Positions 1 to 5,414 of a stretch of 6,343 nt of DNA are shown here, piece after piece. The notes under the pieces are model-generated. The model was given only the letters and a program-made list of their open reading frames with translations, was not told where the DNA came from and did no database searches. The DNA is from Gemmatimonadota bacterium (lineage in GTDB: Bacteria > GCA-2686955). The position numbers were made by a program, and so were the translations under genes. Position 1 is the stretch's first letter, and the number at the start of each line of letters is the position of its first letter. The stretch covers positions 1 to 6,343 of the forward strand of contig JALXCG010000343.1 of NCBI GenBank assembly GCA_026991065.1. The letters run 5' to 3'.

Positions 1-833
1 CCGCCATCCCCCATGATCTCCTGGAGGCGGAGCTTTTCGGCCACGCGCGCGGCGCGTTTACCGGCGCAACGTGCGACAAGCGCGGTTTCTTTGTTGAGGC
101 CAGCGGCGGCACCCTGTTTCTGGACGAAATTGGTGACCTGCCGCTGGCGCTGCAAGCCAAGCTGCTGCGGGTTCTGGAGGATCGTGTGGTCACGCCGCTC
201 GGACGCACGCGCGGTGTGGAGGTCGATTTTCGTGTTGTTGCGGCGACCCACGTTGACCTGGGCAGCGCCGTGGCCGGTGGTCGATTCCGCTCCGACCTCT
301 ACTACCGCATGCAGGGGCTTGAATTGCGGATCCCGCCCCTGCGCGCGCGGCGGGAGGATCTGCCGCTGCTGGTGGAGCATTTCCTGGCGGAGTTCCGGGC
401 CGCGCGGGGCCTGCGCGCGCCCCACAGCCTGAGTGCCAGCGCCTGGCGGGCATTGGAGCGCTACGACTGGCCGGGCAATGTGCGCGAGCTGCGCCACGCG
501 ATCCTGGTGGCGGCCGAGTTGCAGCCGCCGGGCGGTGGTCCGATTCCGCTGGAGGCGCTGCCGCCGCGCATCATCGAAGCCGCGCGCAGCGCCGGTTTGG
601 CGGGGCTCTGCGCCGGTCTTCGGGTGGACGAGCGCTTGCTGCGGCGGCTCTTTGGGGTGGTCGCCGCACACGGCTACAAGCCGGTCATGGAGGCGGTCGA
701 TCGTTACATCCTGCAGCGTGCGCTGGAAGCGCACAACGGCAATCAGCGCGCCGCCGCCCGGAGCATCTCGATCCGCGAATCGACCCTGCGCCAGAAGAGC
801 CGTCGCATGGGAGTGGTGCGGCCGCGGGCGTAG
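1..833 (+). CDS. Sigma-54-dependent transcriptional activator (enhancer-binding protein), C-terminal part, 5' end cut by window
   Basis: An ATP-driven activator of RNA polymerase carrying sigma-54. The reading frame is open from base 3 to the TAG at 831-833 (276 codons), so the N-terminal sensor domain and Walker A lie outside the window. Numbering from the first full codon, I see the sigma-54-contacting loop GAFTGA at residues 17-22 (preceded by ELFGHAR), Walker B GGTLFLDE at 35-42, a sensor I-like VVAATH at 78-83, the arginine-finger region FRSDLYYR at 95-102, sensor [10 protein letters not shown] at 156-163, and a Fis-type helix-turn-helix at about 228-272 ([12 protein letters not shown] then ESTLRQK). 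All key AAA+ motifs in view are intact, so it should be a working activator. The internal GTG/ATG codons around 186-310 lie inside the AAA+ domain and are not starts. The signal it senses is unknown because the N-terminus is missing. Family assignment is near certain; the specific regulon is inferred from the promoter at 1021-1036. Confidence 0.96.
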   Translation, partial: AIPHDLLEAELFGHARGAFTGATCDKRGFFVEASGGTLFLDEIGDLPLALQAKLLRVLEDRVVTPLGRTRGVEVDFRVVAATHVDLGSAVAGGRFRSDLYYRMQGLELRIPPLRARREDLPLLVEHFLAEFRAARGLRAPHSLSASAWRALERYDWPGNVRELRHAILVAAELQPPGGGPIPLEALPPRIIEAARSAGLAGLCAGLRVDERLLRRLFGVVAAHGYKPVMEAVDRYILQRALEAHNGNQRAAARSISIRESTLRQKSRRMGVVRPRA

Positions 834-839
834 GAGTTT

Positions 840-890
840 GCCGCGCAGTTTCCGCGCCGCGCCCGCGTAGATTCTGCGCGGCTTTATCTT
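840..890 (+). terminator. Rho-independent terminator after the sigma-54 activator gene
   Basis: A perfect 9-bp inverted repeat, GCCGCGCAG (840-848) with CTGCGCGGC (874-882), is followed at once by the T-rich run TTTATCTT (883-890). It begins 6 bases after the activator stop codon. The 25-base loop is itself GC-rich and can fold further. Position, stem and T-tract agree with an intrinsic terminator that separates the activator from the next gene. Confidence 0.75.
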
Positions 891-924
891 GTTGCGCCGC
901 ATCGGGATCGGATGAGAGCTGCGG

Positions 925-936
925 CCGGCGCGCCGG
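925..936. promoter_or_regulatory. Palindrome, possible upstream activator site
   Basis: CCGGCGCGCCGG reads identically on both strands. Its centre is about 92 bases upstream of the GG of the candidate -24 element, within the range where sigma-54 activators usually bind. In such GC-rich DNA a palindrome of this kind can occur by chance, so the role is a guess. Confidence 0.25.
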
Positions 937-976
937 ATCTGCGCAAGAGTGCTCCGGGAGGGGGTTGGCTGAAGAC

Positions 977-1007
977 GTGTAACTTGGTGGGGCTGTGTGT
1001 GTTACGC
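977..1007. promoter_or_regulatory. Imperfect dyad, possible activator-binding site
   Basis: GTGTAAC (977-983) is mirrored by GTTACGC (1001-1007), with six of seven positions complementary and a 17-base spacer. It ends 13 bases before the candidate sigma-54 promoter. That is closer than most enhancer sites, so it may instead bind another regulator or be fortuitous. Confidence 0.25.
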
Positions 1008-1020
1008 AATGTCGATCAAC

Positions 1021-1036
1021 TGGACCGGGTCTTGCA
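1021..1036 (+). promoter_or_regulatory. Candidate sigma-54 (-24/-12) promoter
   Basis: The sequence TGGACCGGGTCTTGCA matches the known consensus TGGCACG-N4-TTGCW at 10 of its 12 defined positions. It keeps the invariant GG (1022-1023) and GC (1034-1035) with exactly ten bases between them. Transcription would start near 1047, giving an untranslated leader of about 85 bases before the ATG at 1132. A sigma-54 activator is encoded immediately upstream on the same strand, which raises the likelihood. The two mismatches are in the less critical inner part of the -24 box. Confidence 0.68.
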
Positions 1037-1120
1037 ATGGGTAGGGCTGTCGGCGCGGCGCAGCCGCTTCGCGCCATCCTTTTTCTCATCCACCCATGCG
1101 CGGCCCACCACGGCCGCACC

Positions 1121-1127
1121 AGGAGAG
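1121..1127 (+). promoter_or_regulatory. Ribosome binding site fixing the start at 1132
   Basis: AGGAGAG lies just ahead of the ATG at 1132, with six bases between AGGAG and the ATG. The in-frame ATG at 1096 has no such site and would place twelve residues, several charged, before the signal peptide. The start at 1132 is therefore preferred. Confidence 0.8.
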
Positions 1128-1131
1128 ACAG

Positions 1132-1530
1132 ATGTTACGTTCATCCGCAATCGCTGCCACACTGTTGCTGGCGGCAGCCACCGCCTCCTACGGAAACAGT
1201 GTCATCGCCTATGGAGCAATCACCGACCAGCGTGGCTTCCCCATTGAGGGCGCCCAGGTCGCCATCGGCTATTGGGAGCCGATGAACCTCTGCCCCACCT
1301 TCATCTCCGATGTCGTCACCGCCGATGCGAACGGCGTCTACTCGGTCGCCGCACCCTACAACGCCTTCGAGTACGGCACCGTCTACCACCTCTTCTCCCG
1401 CGTCGACGATACCCAGGGTTACTCTTCGGAAGCGGAGAAGCTCTGGGATCTGACTGTCTACCCCGTCCACCCGATGTACTTCGAGATCAGCTTCGAGGAT
1501 CCGGGCACCAACGGGTGGCCCTGCCCGTAG
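1132..1530 (+). CDS. Small secreted protein with carboxypeptidase-regulatory-like (Ig-fold) repeat
   Basis: The 132-residue product starts with a typical Sec signal peptide: MLRSS, a hydrophobic stretch IAATLLLAAATA, and a possible cleavage after SYG (residues 19-21). The mature part, about 111 residues, shows the pattern of carboxypeptidase regulatory-like beta-sandwich domains: a first strand with YGAITDQRGFPIEGAQVAI (27-45), then the TADANGVYSVAAP strand-turn-strand (63-75), followed by aromatic-rich segments to the end. Such domains are usually structural or binding modules on exported proteins; here it stands alone. The mature protein has just two cysteines, C54 and C131, which could form a disulfide. 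A sigma-54-type promoter lies upstream. It is convergent with the - strand operon and ends 88 bases from it. I do not recognise a specific function; exported fold assignment is fairly sure, the role is unknown. Confidence 0.85.
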   Translation: MLRSSAIAATLLLAAATASYGNSVIAYGAITDQRGFPIEGAQVAIGYWEPMNLCPTFISDVVTADANGVYSVAAPYNAFEYGTVYHLFSRVDDTQGYSSEAEKLWDLTVYPVHPMYFEISFEDPGTNGWPCP

Positions 1531-1573
1531 CAGCCGTTTGGCGCGGGCGCAGCCGCGTGCTGCCCAGGCCGCG

Positions 1574-1602
1574 CGCTGCCGGTGATCCCACCGGCGGCGT
1601 TT
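1574..1602 (+). terminator. Hairpin terminator in the convergent gap
   Basis: An 11-bp stem with one G-U pair forms between 1574-1584 and 1589-1599 around the tetraloop ATCC; its core GCCGGTG/CACCGGC is perfect. It is followed by TTT (1600-1602). It lies 43 bases after the stop of the secreted-protein gene. The T-run is short, so termination may be partial. In the other direction no T-run follows. A second, wider inverted repeat of 10 bp (1547-1556 with 1603-1612) encloses it and may add to the structure for either transcript. Confidence 0.5.
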
Positions 1603-1618
1603 GCGGCTGCGCGGTGCG

Positions 1619-2089
1619 TCAGCGCCCGCCAAAGCGTCGCGGTGGATCGTACCAAAGCAGGTAGATGGTTATTGCGAGCAACCCGACGTCGCGCAGCAGC
1701 ACCATTTTCAGCCCCCAAAAGAGCTGGGCATCGGTGCGGGCCGCGGCGTGCACATCGAAACAGCCGCAGTGGACCGGGTTTCCGGTTGCCAGGGCCCAAC
1801 TGACCGCCGCGCCGAAGATCAGCAGCAGCACCAGCGAGACCAGCGCGGCGCCGCGCCGCCAGAAGCCGAGGATCAGTGCCAGACCGATCACCAGTTCCAC
1901 ACCGGGCATGATCATCGCTTGCAGGTTGATCAACTGACCGGGGAGAATGTCGTAGGCCCAGATGTTCTTGGCGAAAGAGGGCGGGTCCATCAGCTTGGGC
2001 CAGGCGGCGACCACAAAGACCACCCCGAGCGCGATCTGCAGGCGCACCGCCAGCCACTCACGACGCAGAAGAGTTGTCAGCTCACTCAT
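1619..2089 (-). CDS. MauE/DoxX-family redox-associated membrane protein
   Basis: A 156-residue inner-membrane protein with about four transmembrane helices (roughly 17-35, 55-75, 80-100 and 130-146). The family is recognised from the helix layout, the AAWPKLMDP stretch after helix 1 (28-36), the MPGVELVIGLALILGF second helix (61-76), and the cysteine motif HCGCFD at 107-112 between helices 3 and 4. MauE-type proteins are linked to thiol/disulfide chemistry outside the cytoplasm, MauE itself being needed for methylamine dehydrogenase maturation; the C-x-C pair is the presumed redox site. Its ATG overlaps the stop of the rhodanese gene by ATGA (2086-2089), so the two are probably translationally coupled, with GGAGGG nine bases before the ATG. 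It is the last gene of the - strand operon. The substrate is unknown; a partner role with the rhodanese is inferred. Confidence 0.88.
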   Translation of the reverse strand: MSELTTLLRREWLAVRLQIALGVVFVVAAWPKLMDPPSFAKNIWAYDILPGQLINLQAMIMPGVELVIGLALILGFWRRGAALVSLVLLLIFGAAVSWALATGNPVHCGCFDVHAAARTDAQLFWGLKMVLLRDVGLLAITIYLLWYDPPRRFGGR

Positions 2090-2751
2090 TGCGCGCCACC
2101 CTCCGCGATCGCGCCGCCCATTTTCAGCCAGTTGGGATAGCCATCGCGATAGATCAGCACATTCATGAATCCTTCGCTCCAGAGCCGTTCGGCGAGCATG
2201 TGCGAATCCTGGCAGTCGCCGCCGTTGCAGTAGACGACGACCGGCTCCTCTTGCGCGACTTCGAAAGCGAGCTGATCCAGGCGCTCCGCCAGGAGCGCGG
2301 TTTCGAAGATCGGAATCGAGCGGGCGCCGCGAATGTGCCCCTCCTCATACTGCGAGGAGCGCCGGGCATCAACAAAAACCGCGCCCTCCTCCCACAGGCG
2401 GCGGGTCTGCAGCGGATCGATCTCCACCGCCACGGCATCCGCGTCGATCGGGGGCAATTCGACCCGGCGCCAGTCGGCGCTGTTGGCGGTGTTGAGGCTG
2501 TCGTTCAGGCCATCCGCCAGGGCTTCGCCGGGAGCGCCGGCGGTCGCGGAAGCGGGCGCCGAGTCGGCCGCAGCGGCGGGACCATTCGCCGTGGCGCGAA
2601 CCACTCCATCCGCGTCTTTCTCCGGGTAGTCGGTCACCCAGGCCAGGCGCCGGCTCGGCTCCTTGAGGCTGTTGTTGACCAGCCCGACCGCGCCCCCCAG
2701 CGCAGTCAGCAGCAAAGCTTTCCAGATGGCATCACGCCATTTTCTCATCAT
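2086..2751 (-). CDS. Membrane-anchored periplasmic rhodanese-like protein
   Basis: A 221-residue protein. Residues 1-10 are basic (MMRKWRD), residues 11-26 form one hydrophobic anchor, and residues about 45-95 are a low-complexity linker rich in Ala, Ser, Gly and Pro. The positive N-terminus predicts that the C-terminal domain lies outside the cytoplasm. The rhodanese domain covers about 103-216: VFVDAR (125-130), then EEGHIRGARSIPI (136-148), the active-site loop VVYCNGGDCQDS (172-183) with catalytic C175, and the closing YRDGYPNWLKMG (201-212). Rhodaneses carry or transfer sulfane sulfur, or act on thiols. The loop departs from the common C-x-x-G-x-R form: it has a second cysteine, C180, where Arg is often found. 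The gene overlaps the MauE-like gene by four bases and follows the seven-pass membrane protein after a 30-base gap. Sulfur-relay or disulfide work with MauE is inference. Confidence 0.92.
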   Translation of the reverse strand: MMRKWRDAIWKALLLTALGGAVGLVNNSLKEPSRRLAWVTDYPEKDADGVVRATANGPAAAADSAPASATAGAPGEALADGLNDSLNTANSADWRRVELPPIDADAVAVEIDPLQTRRLWEEGAVFVDARRSSQYEEGHIRGARSIPIFETALLAERLDQLAFEVAQEEPVVVYCNGGDCQDSHMLAERLWSEGFMNVLIYRDGYPNWLKMGGAIAEGGAQ

Positions 2752-2781
2752 CTCGATTCCACTTTCCGCCGGGGTCGGGCG

Positions 2782-3840
2782 TTAGCCCAGGCCAACCCAG
2801 GCCATCAGGGGATGCACCATGGCGTGAATTGTCGCCACCGCGCGCTCTCCCTTGGGGTCGATCAGCCAGAGCCAGTTGTCGAAGAGGAACTCCAGGCGGA
2901 TCGCCAGGAGCGCAATGCGCCCCATCACGGTGTAGCCGAATGCCGCGCCGAAAGTCACCATCAGGAACCAGATGCCCACCTTGGCGGTCTTGCCGACCAC
3001 GCCTGTGTGCTCGATCGAAAAGAAGAAGTAGACCAGGGCGCAAAGCACCCCAATCACCAGCACGATGTTCTTCACCGAATCCCAGAAAAGGAATCCCCCG
3101 CCGTCGGGTGCCGCGACCACCAGGGGAATGATGCTGTTGCGAATCTGGCTCAGAAAATCAGCGTGGATGAAGCCCACCAGACGGATGCCGGCGGTGCTGC
3201 CGATGATGAAGGCCAGCGGCCAGCGACTGATCCAGGCGCCCACCGGCGAGAGCCGCATCAGCAGCATCACCCCCAGAATCAAGGGGATGATATAGGCATA
3301 GTCGGGGCCGCCGCTCAGCCCCGGCATCGCCCAGGAGCGCACCAGGTCCGGGGCAACTTTGGCGAGTAGGTTGGGCACCACCACATCCCAGAACCCAACC
3401 ACCATCCAGTAGGCGGCGGAGACTCCTACCACGACCGCTTCGGCGATCTTGTAGAAGGGGTTGTCGCGGTAGAGGAAGGACATGATGAAGAGGGTGAAGA
3501 GCGCGGCGGCCCAGGTGCCCAGGGTATGCGCCCAACTGAAACGGATCTCGGTCTGCTCGGGGTTCTTGGCGCGGGCGGCGAAGTACTCGCCCGGGGTGAC
3601 TCGATTCAAGCGCTCCCAACCGATCCGGTCAGTGGCCGGAACCGCCTCCAGGTCGTAGTCCAGCGCCTCATCACTGGCGACATCCACCCAGTGCGGCGCC
3701 TCGGCGCTGCCGACATTCACGAACTCCATCGGCACTGAACGCACATAGGAACTGCCGGCGCCACGCAGGAGCGCGTTGGCCAGAAGCAAAACCGCGCCGA
3801 GCAACAGAATGACTGTCCAACGAATGGTGTTGCGATTCAT
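2782..3840 (-). CDS. Multi-pass membrane protein of unknown function (about seven TM helices)
   Basis: A 352-residue protein with a first membrane segment at about 8-24, an 80-residue polar loop (25-104) expected outside the cytoplasm, and then about six more hydrophobic helices (near 105-123, 133-155, 182-196, 206-224, 256-275 and 288-313). The last helix carries arginines (R308, R315) near GYTVMGRIALLAIRLEFL, unusual for a simple anchor and perhaps part of a functional site or helix contact. The C-terminal tail (about 325-352) has HAMVHP. I know no named family for it; it resembles hypothetical membrane proteins that I recall beside DUF6754-like genes, a memory that needs a search. The start overlaps the preceding stop by ATGA (3837-3840) and has GGAGG six bases ahead. 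It has a single cysteine (C267, inside a helix). A channel, scaffold or transporter role is possible but unproven. Confidence 0.88.
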   Translation of the reverse strand: MNRNTIRWTVILLLGAVLLLANALLRGAGSSYVRSVPMEFVNVGSAEAPHWVDVASDEALDYDLEAVPATDRIGWERLNRVTPGEYFAARAKNPEQTEIRFSWAHTLGTWAAALFTLFIMSFLYRDNPFYKIAEAVVVGVSAAYWMVVGFWDVVVPNLLAKVAPDLVRSWAMPGLSGGPDYAYIIPLILGVMLLMRLSPVGAWISRWPLAFIIGSTAGIRLVGFIHADFLSQIRNSIIPLVVAAPDGGGFLFWDSVKNIVLVIGVLCALVYFFFSIEHTGVVGKTAKVGIWFLMVTFGAAFGYTVMGRIALLAIRLEFLFDNWLWLIDPKGERAVATIHAMVHPLMAWVGLG

Positions 3841-4694
3841 TGCCCGCCTCCGCGCTTCTCGGCGAAATAGACCACATTGCCGGCGATAATCAGCAGAATC
3901 ATGAGCAGGTGCGCCACCAGTTGCGGCCCCATGCGGCGAAGCCCTTCGTGGTATTTGGGGTTGTCCTCAAGGTGATAGTGATCCACCACCAGCTTCTCAT
4001 ACTCGGCGGCGCCCTTGATCGCGCCCAGCAGACCGGGCAACTGATCGGGAATGTAGGGGTAGAGCAGCGGGGCCTGCACCCCGGTGCAGCCGCCTACCAG
4101 CTTGATCTGATCGGGATAAGCGGTCACCGCGTATTGCACCCACTCCTTGGTCCCCGGATAGCCGGCGCTGACATTGATCACCAGATCCATGTCCTGCACG
4201 CTCGTGACCCCCTGGCACATCGGAATGTCATCGATGTCGGTGCCAAAAGCATCGGTGGTGTAGAGCTGGCGGAAATCGGTCACCACCACTTTGATCACGC
4301 CCTCGTTGCCGGACTTGAAACCGAGATTCACATAGTCGCGCCCATACTCCATCTGGGGGAAATCGGCGCGGATCACATTGGCAATGGTGTCGTCGATCAT
4401 CTGCGAGCCGACCGGCCAGAGCGCCATGAAGTAGAGCTTGTGCCCTTTGGCGGCGCAGTGGTAGGCGAAGGCGGTGGCCATCGGCCCGAGTTCTCCCTCG
4501 CTTGCCGGATCATAGTCGTAGGAGAGCAGAATCTTCGACCCGCTCGGCAGCGACTCGATGGCATCGAAAGTGGAGCGCGCCAGGGCGGTGGGCGTTTCCG
4601 GGAACTGTGCTTCGAAAAGAATCGGCAGCGACACCGAGAGAAACACCAAGAGAAAGATCCAGCGGCGGTCGAGAGTCTTCAATCGCTCAATCAT
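3837..4694 (-). CDS. Two-anchor membrane protein with large extracytoplasmic domain, unknown function
   Basis: A 285-residue protein. A basic N-terminus (ERLKTLDRR) leads into a membrane helix at 12-28; a second helix sits at 258-278, followed by the basic tail EKRGGGQ. By the positive-inside rule both ends are cytoplasmic and residues about 30-255 face outward. This domain alternates beta-like and helical segments (SKILLSYDYDPAS at 53-65, HKLYFMALWPVG at 85-96, GVIKVVVTDFRQL at 132-144, MDLVINVSAGYPGTKEW at 169-185, IKLVGGCTGVQAPLLYPYIP at 197-216), which suggests a Rossmann-like alpha/beta fold. Three cysteines (C80, C160, C203) lie in it. The ATG at 4694 is chosen because GGAGGG lies six bases ahead and two bases follow the previous stop; the upstream in-frame extension to 4877 is arginine/histidine-rich and only overlaps the neighbour. 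No family is named; I recall similar hypothetical proteins in this gene context. Confidence 0.88.
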   Translation of the reverse strand: MIERLKTLDRRWIFLLVFLSVSLPILFEAQFPETPTALARSTFDAIESLPSGSKILLSYDYDPASEGELGPMATAFAYHCAAKGHKLYFMALWPVGSQMIDDTIANVIRADFPQMEYGRDYVNLGFKSGNEGVIKVVVTDFRQLYTTDAFGTDIDDIPMCQGVTSVQDMDLVINVSAGYPGTKEWVQYAVTAYPDQIKLVGGCTGVQAPLLYPYIPDQLPGLLGAIKGAAEYEKLVVDHYHLEDNPKYHEGLRRMGPQLVAHLLMILLIIAGNVVYFAEKRGGGQ

Positions 4695-4696
4695 GG

Positions 4697-5395
4697 CTAA
4701 CCCTCCCCTCCGCCCAGGTGGGAGCGATCCACCCCCAGCAACACTTTGAGTGAAGTGGAGGCGATGCCCAGGGCGATGCCGATCATGATGGCGCGGTTGC
4801 CGGCGGTGTTGGCCACCTTCATGATGGTTACGGTGAGGTTCTCGATCTTCAGGCCGGCGAGCGAATCGGGCAGCCAACTGGTGAGCGCCGGCCCGGCCGC
4901 GGTGCGCCCGAGCAGAATGATGAAGGCGGTGCCGAGCAGCAGGATCGCTTCGGTGTTTTTCGCCCGAAAAGCGCGAAACGCGGCGGAAGCGACATAGAAG
5001 GCCAGCATCGCGAACATCGTCGCCGTCAGCGGCTTGAATGCGTACTCATAGAGCCACCAGAAGGGGCTACCGATCTCGCGGTAGCTCCCCGACCAGGCGT
5101 AAGCGGGGAACTGTTCGCTGGGATGCACCCCCCATTTCGACAGTCCCACTACCAGGGTGATCGCAAACGCCAGCAGCGTGATCACCGAGTAGCCCCACCC
5201 GGCGCGCCGGTCCGACACTTTCTGCAGGTGGATCTTGAGCAGATTGCCACCGCCGAGCACAAAGGCCACGGAAGCGAGCACATCGAACCAGATCGCCGCC
5301 TCTTCCCCCCACCCTTCGGAGAAGGGAAAGAAGTAGGAGAGGACTAGCACAATGCCGGCCAATCCGGTGATCAACAATGGAATCGTTCTTTTCAT
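4697..5395 (-). CDS. Six-pass membrane protein of unknown function
   Basis: A 232-residue integral membrane protein with hydrophobic helices at about 5-23, 33-50, 68-86, 121-142, 148-166 and 198-220. Between helices 3 and 4 is an aromatic-rich loop (about 87-118; GVHPSEQFPAYAW, then PFWWLYEYAF). A polar loop at 167-197 precedes the last helix, whose AIMIGIALGIAST resembles the C-terminal helix of the upstream gene's product (AIMIIGIALSTAA). The start has GGAG six bases ahead (5402-5405) and follows the previous stop after 19 bases. Only two bases separate its stop from the next gene. There are no cysteines and no motif of a known transporter class that I can recognise. It is probably an obligate partner of the other membrane proteins of the operon; function unknown. 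Confidence 0.87.
   Translation of the reverse strand: MKRTIPLLITGLAGIVLVLSYFFPFSEGWGEEAAIWFDVLASVAFVLGGGNLLKIHLQKVSDRRAGWGYSVITLLAFAITLVVGLSKWGVHPSEQFPAYAWSGSYREIGSPFWWLYEYAFKPLTATMFAMLAFYVASAAFRAFRAKNTEAILLLGTAFIILLGRTAAGPALTSWLPDSLAGLKIENLTVTIMKVANTAGNRAIMIGIALGIASTSLKVLLGVDRSHLGGGEG
4701..4706 (-). promoter_or_regulatory. Ribosome binding site fixing the start at 4694
   Basis: GGAGGG on the - strand lies six bases before the ATG at 4694-4692, inside the last codons of the preceding gene. It supports this start over an in-frame ATG 61 codons upstream that lies within the neighbour's coding sequence. Confidence 0.8.
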
Positions 5396-5414
5396 GCTGA
5401 ACTCCGCACGCCGC

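Larger units (their letters stand above)
834..1131. other. Intergenic region between activator and secreted-protein gene
   Basis: This 298-base stretch holds no convincing gene. It contains the activator's terminator (840-890), a 12-bp perfect palindrome (925-936), an imperfect dyad (977-1007), a candidate sigma-54 promoter (1021-1036) and the ribosome binding site at 1121-1127. Reading frames that cross it are short, lack a ribosome binding site and run into the next gene in the wrong frame. Confidence 0.7.

Noticed and set aside
13-432. 139-codon + strand frame at the left edge
   Set aside because: It is a frame-shifted shadow of the sigma-54 activator, whose own frame carries GAFTGA, Walker B and sensor motifs throughout.
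912-1285. Short + strand frames in the gap before the secreted-protein gene
   Set aside because: No ribosome binding site and no recognisable domain; they cross the candidate promoter and overlap the secreted-protein gene in the wrong frame.
1458-2057. 199-codon - strand frame overlapping the convergent gap
   Set aside because: It is out of frame with the MauE-like gene, whose helices and HCGCFD motif are clear, and it would run antisense into the secreted-protein gene. The product is rich in Arg, Ala and Gly, typical of a shadow frame.
2074-3369. Long open frame of 431 codons on the + strand
   Set aside because: It lies opposite the rhodanese and the seven-pass protein, has no fold-like pattern (rich in His, Gln, Arg, Ala), and no ribosome binding site. 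It is an antisense shadow of GC-rich coding DNA.
3840-4700. 286-codon open frame on the + strand
   Set aside because: It mirrors the two-anchor protein gene almost exactly, with a His/Gly/Arg/Ile-rich product lacking any domain pattern. The - strand reading has membrane helices, a ribosome binding site and operon spacing.
4695-4877. N-terminal extension of the two-anchor protein to an ATG at 4877
   Set aside because: The 61 extra residues are arginine/histidine-rich and sit inside the upstream neighbour's gene; the ATG at 4694 has a well-placed ribosome binding site and precedes the signal-anchor helix.
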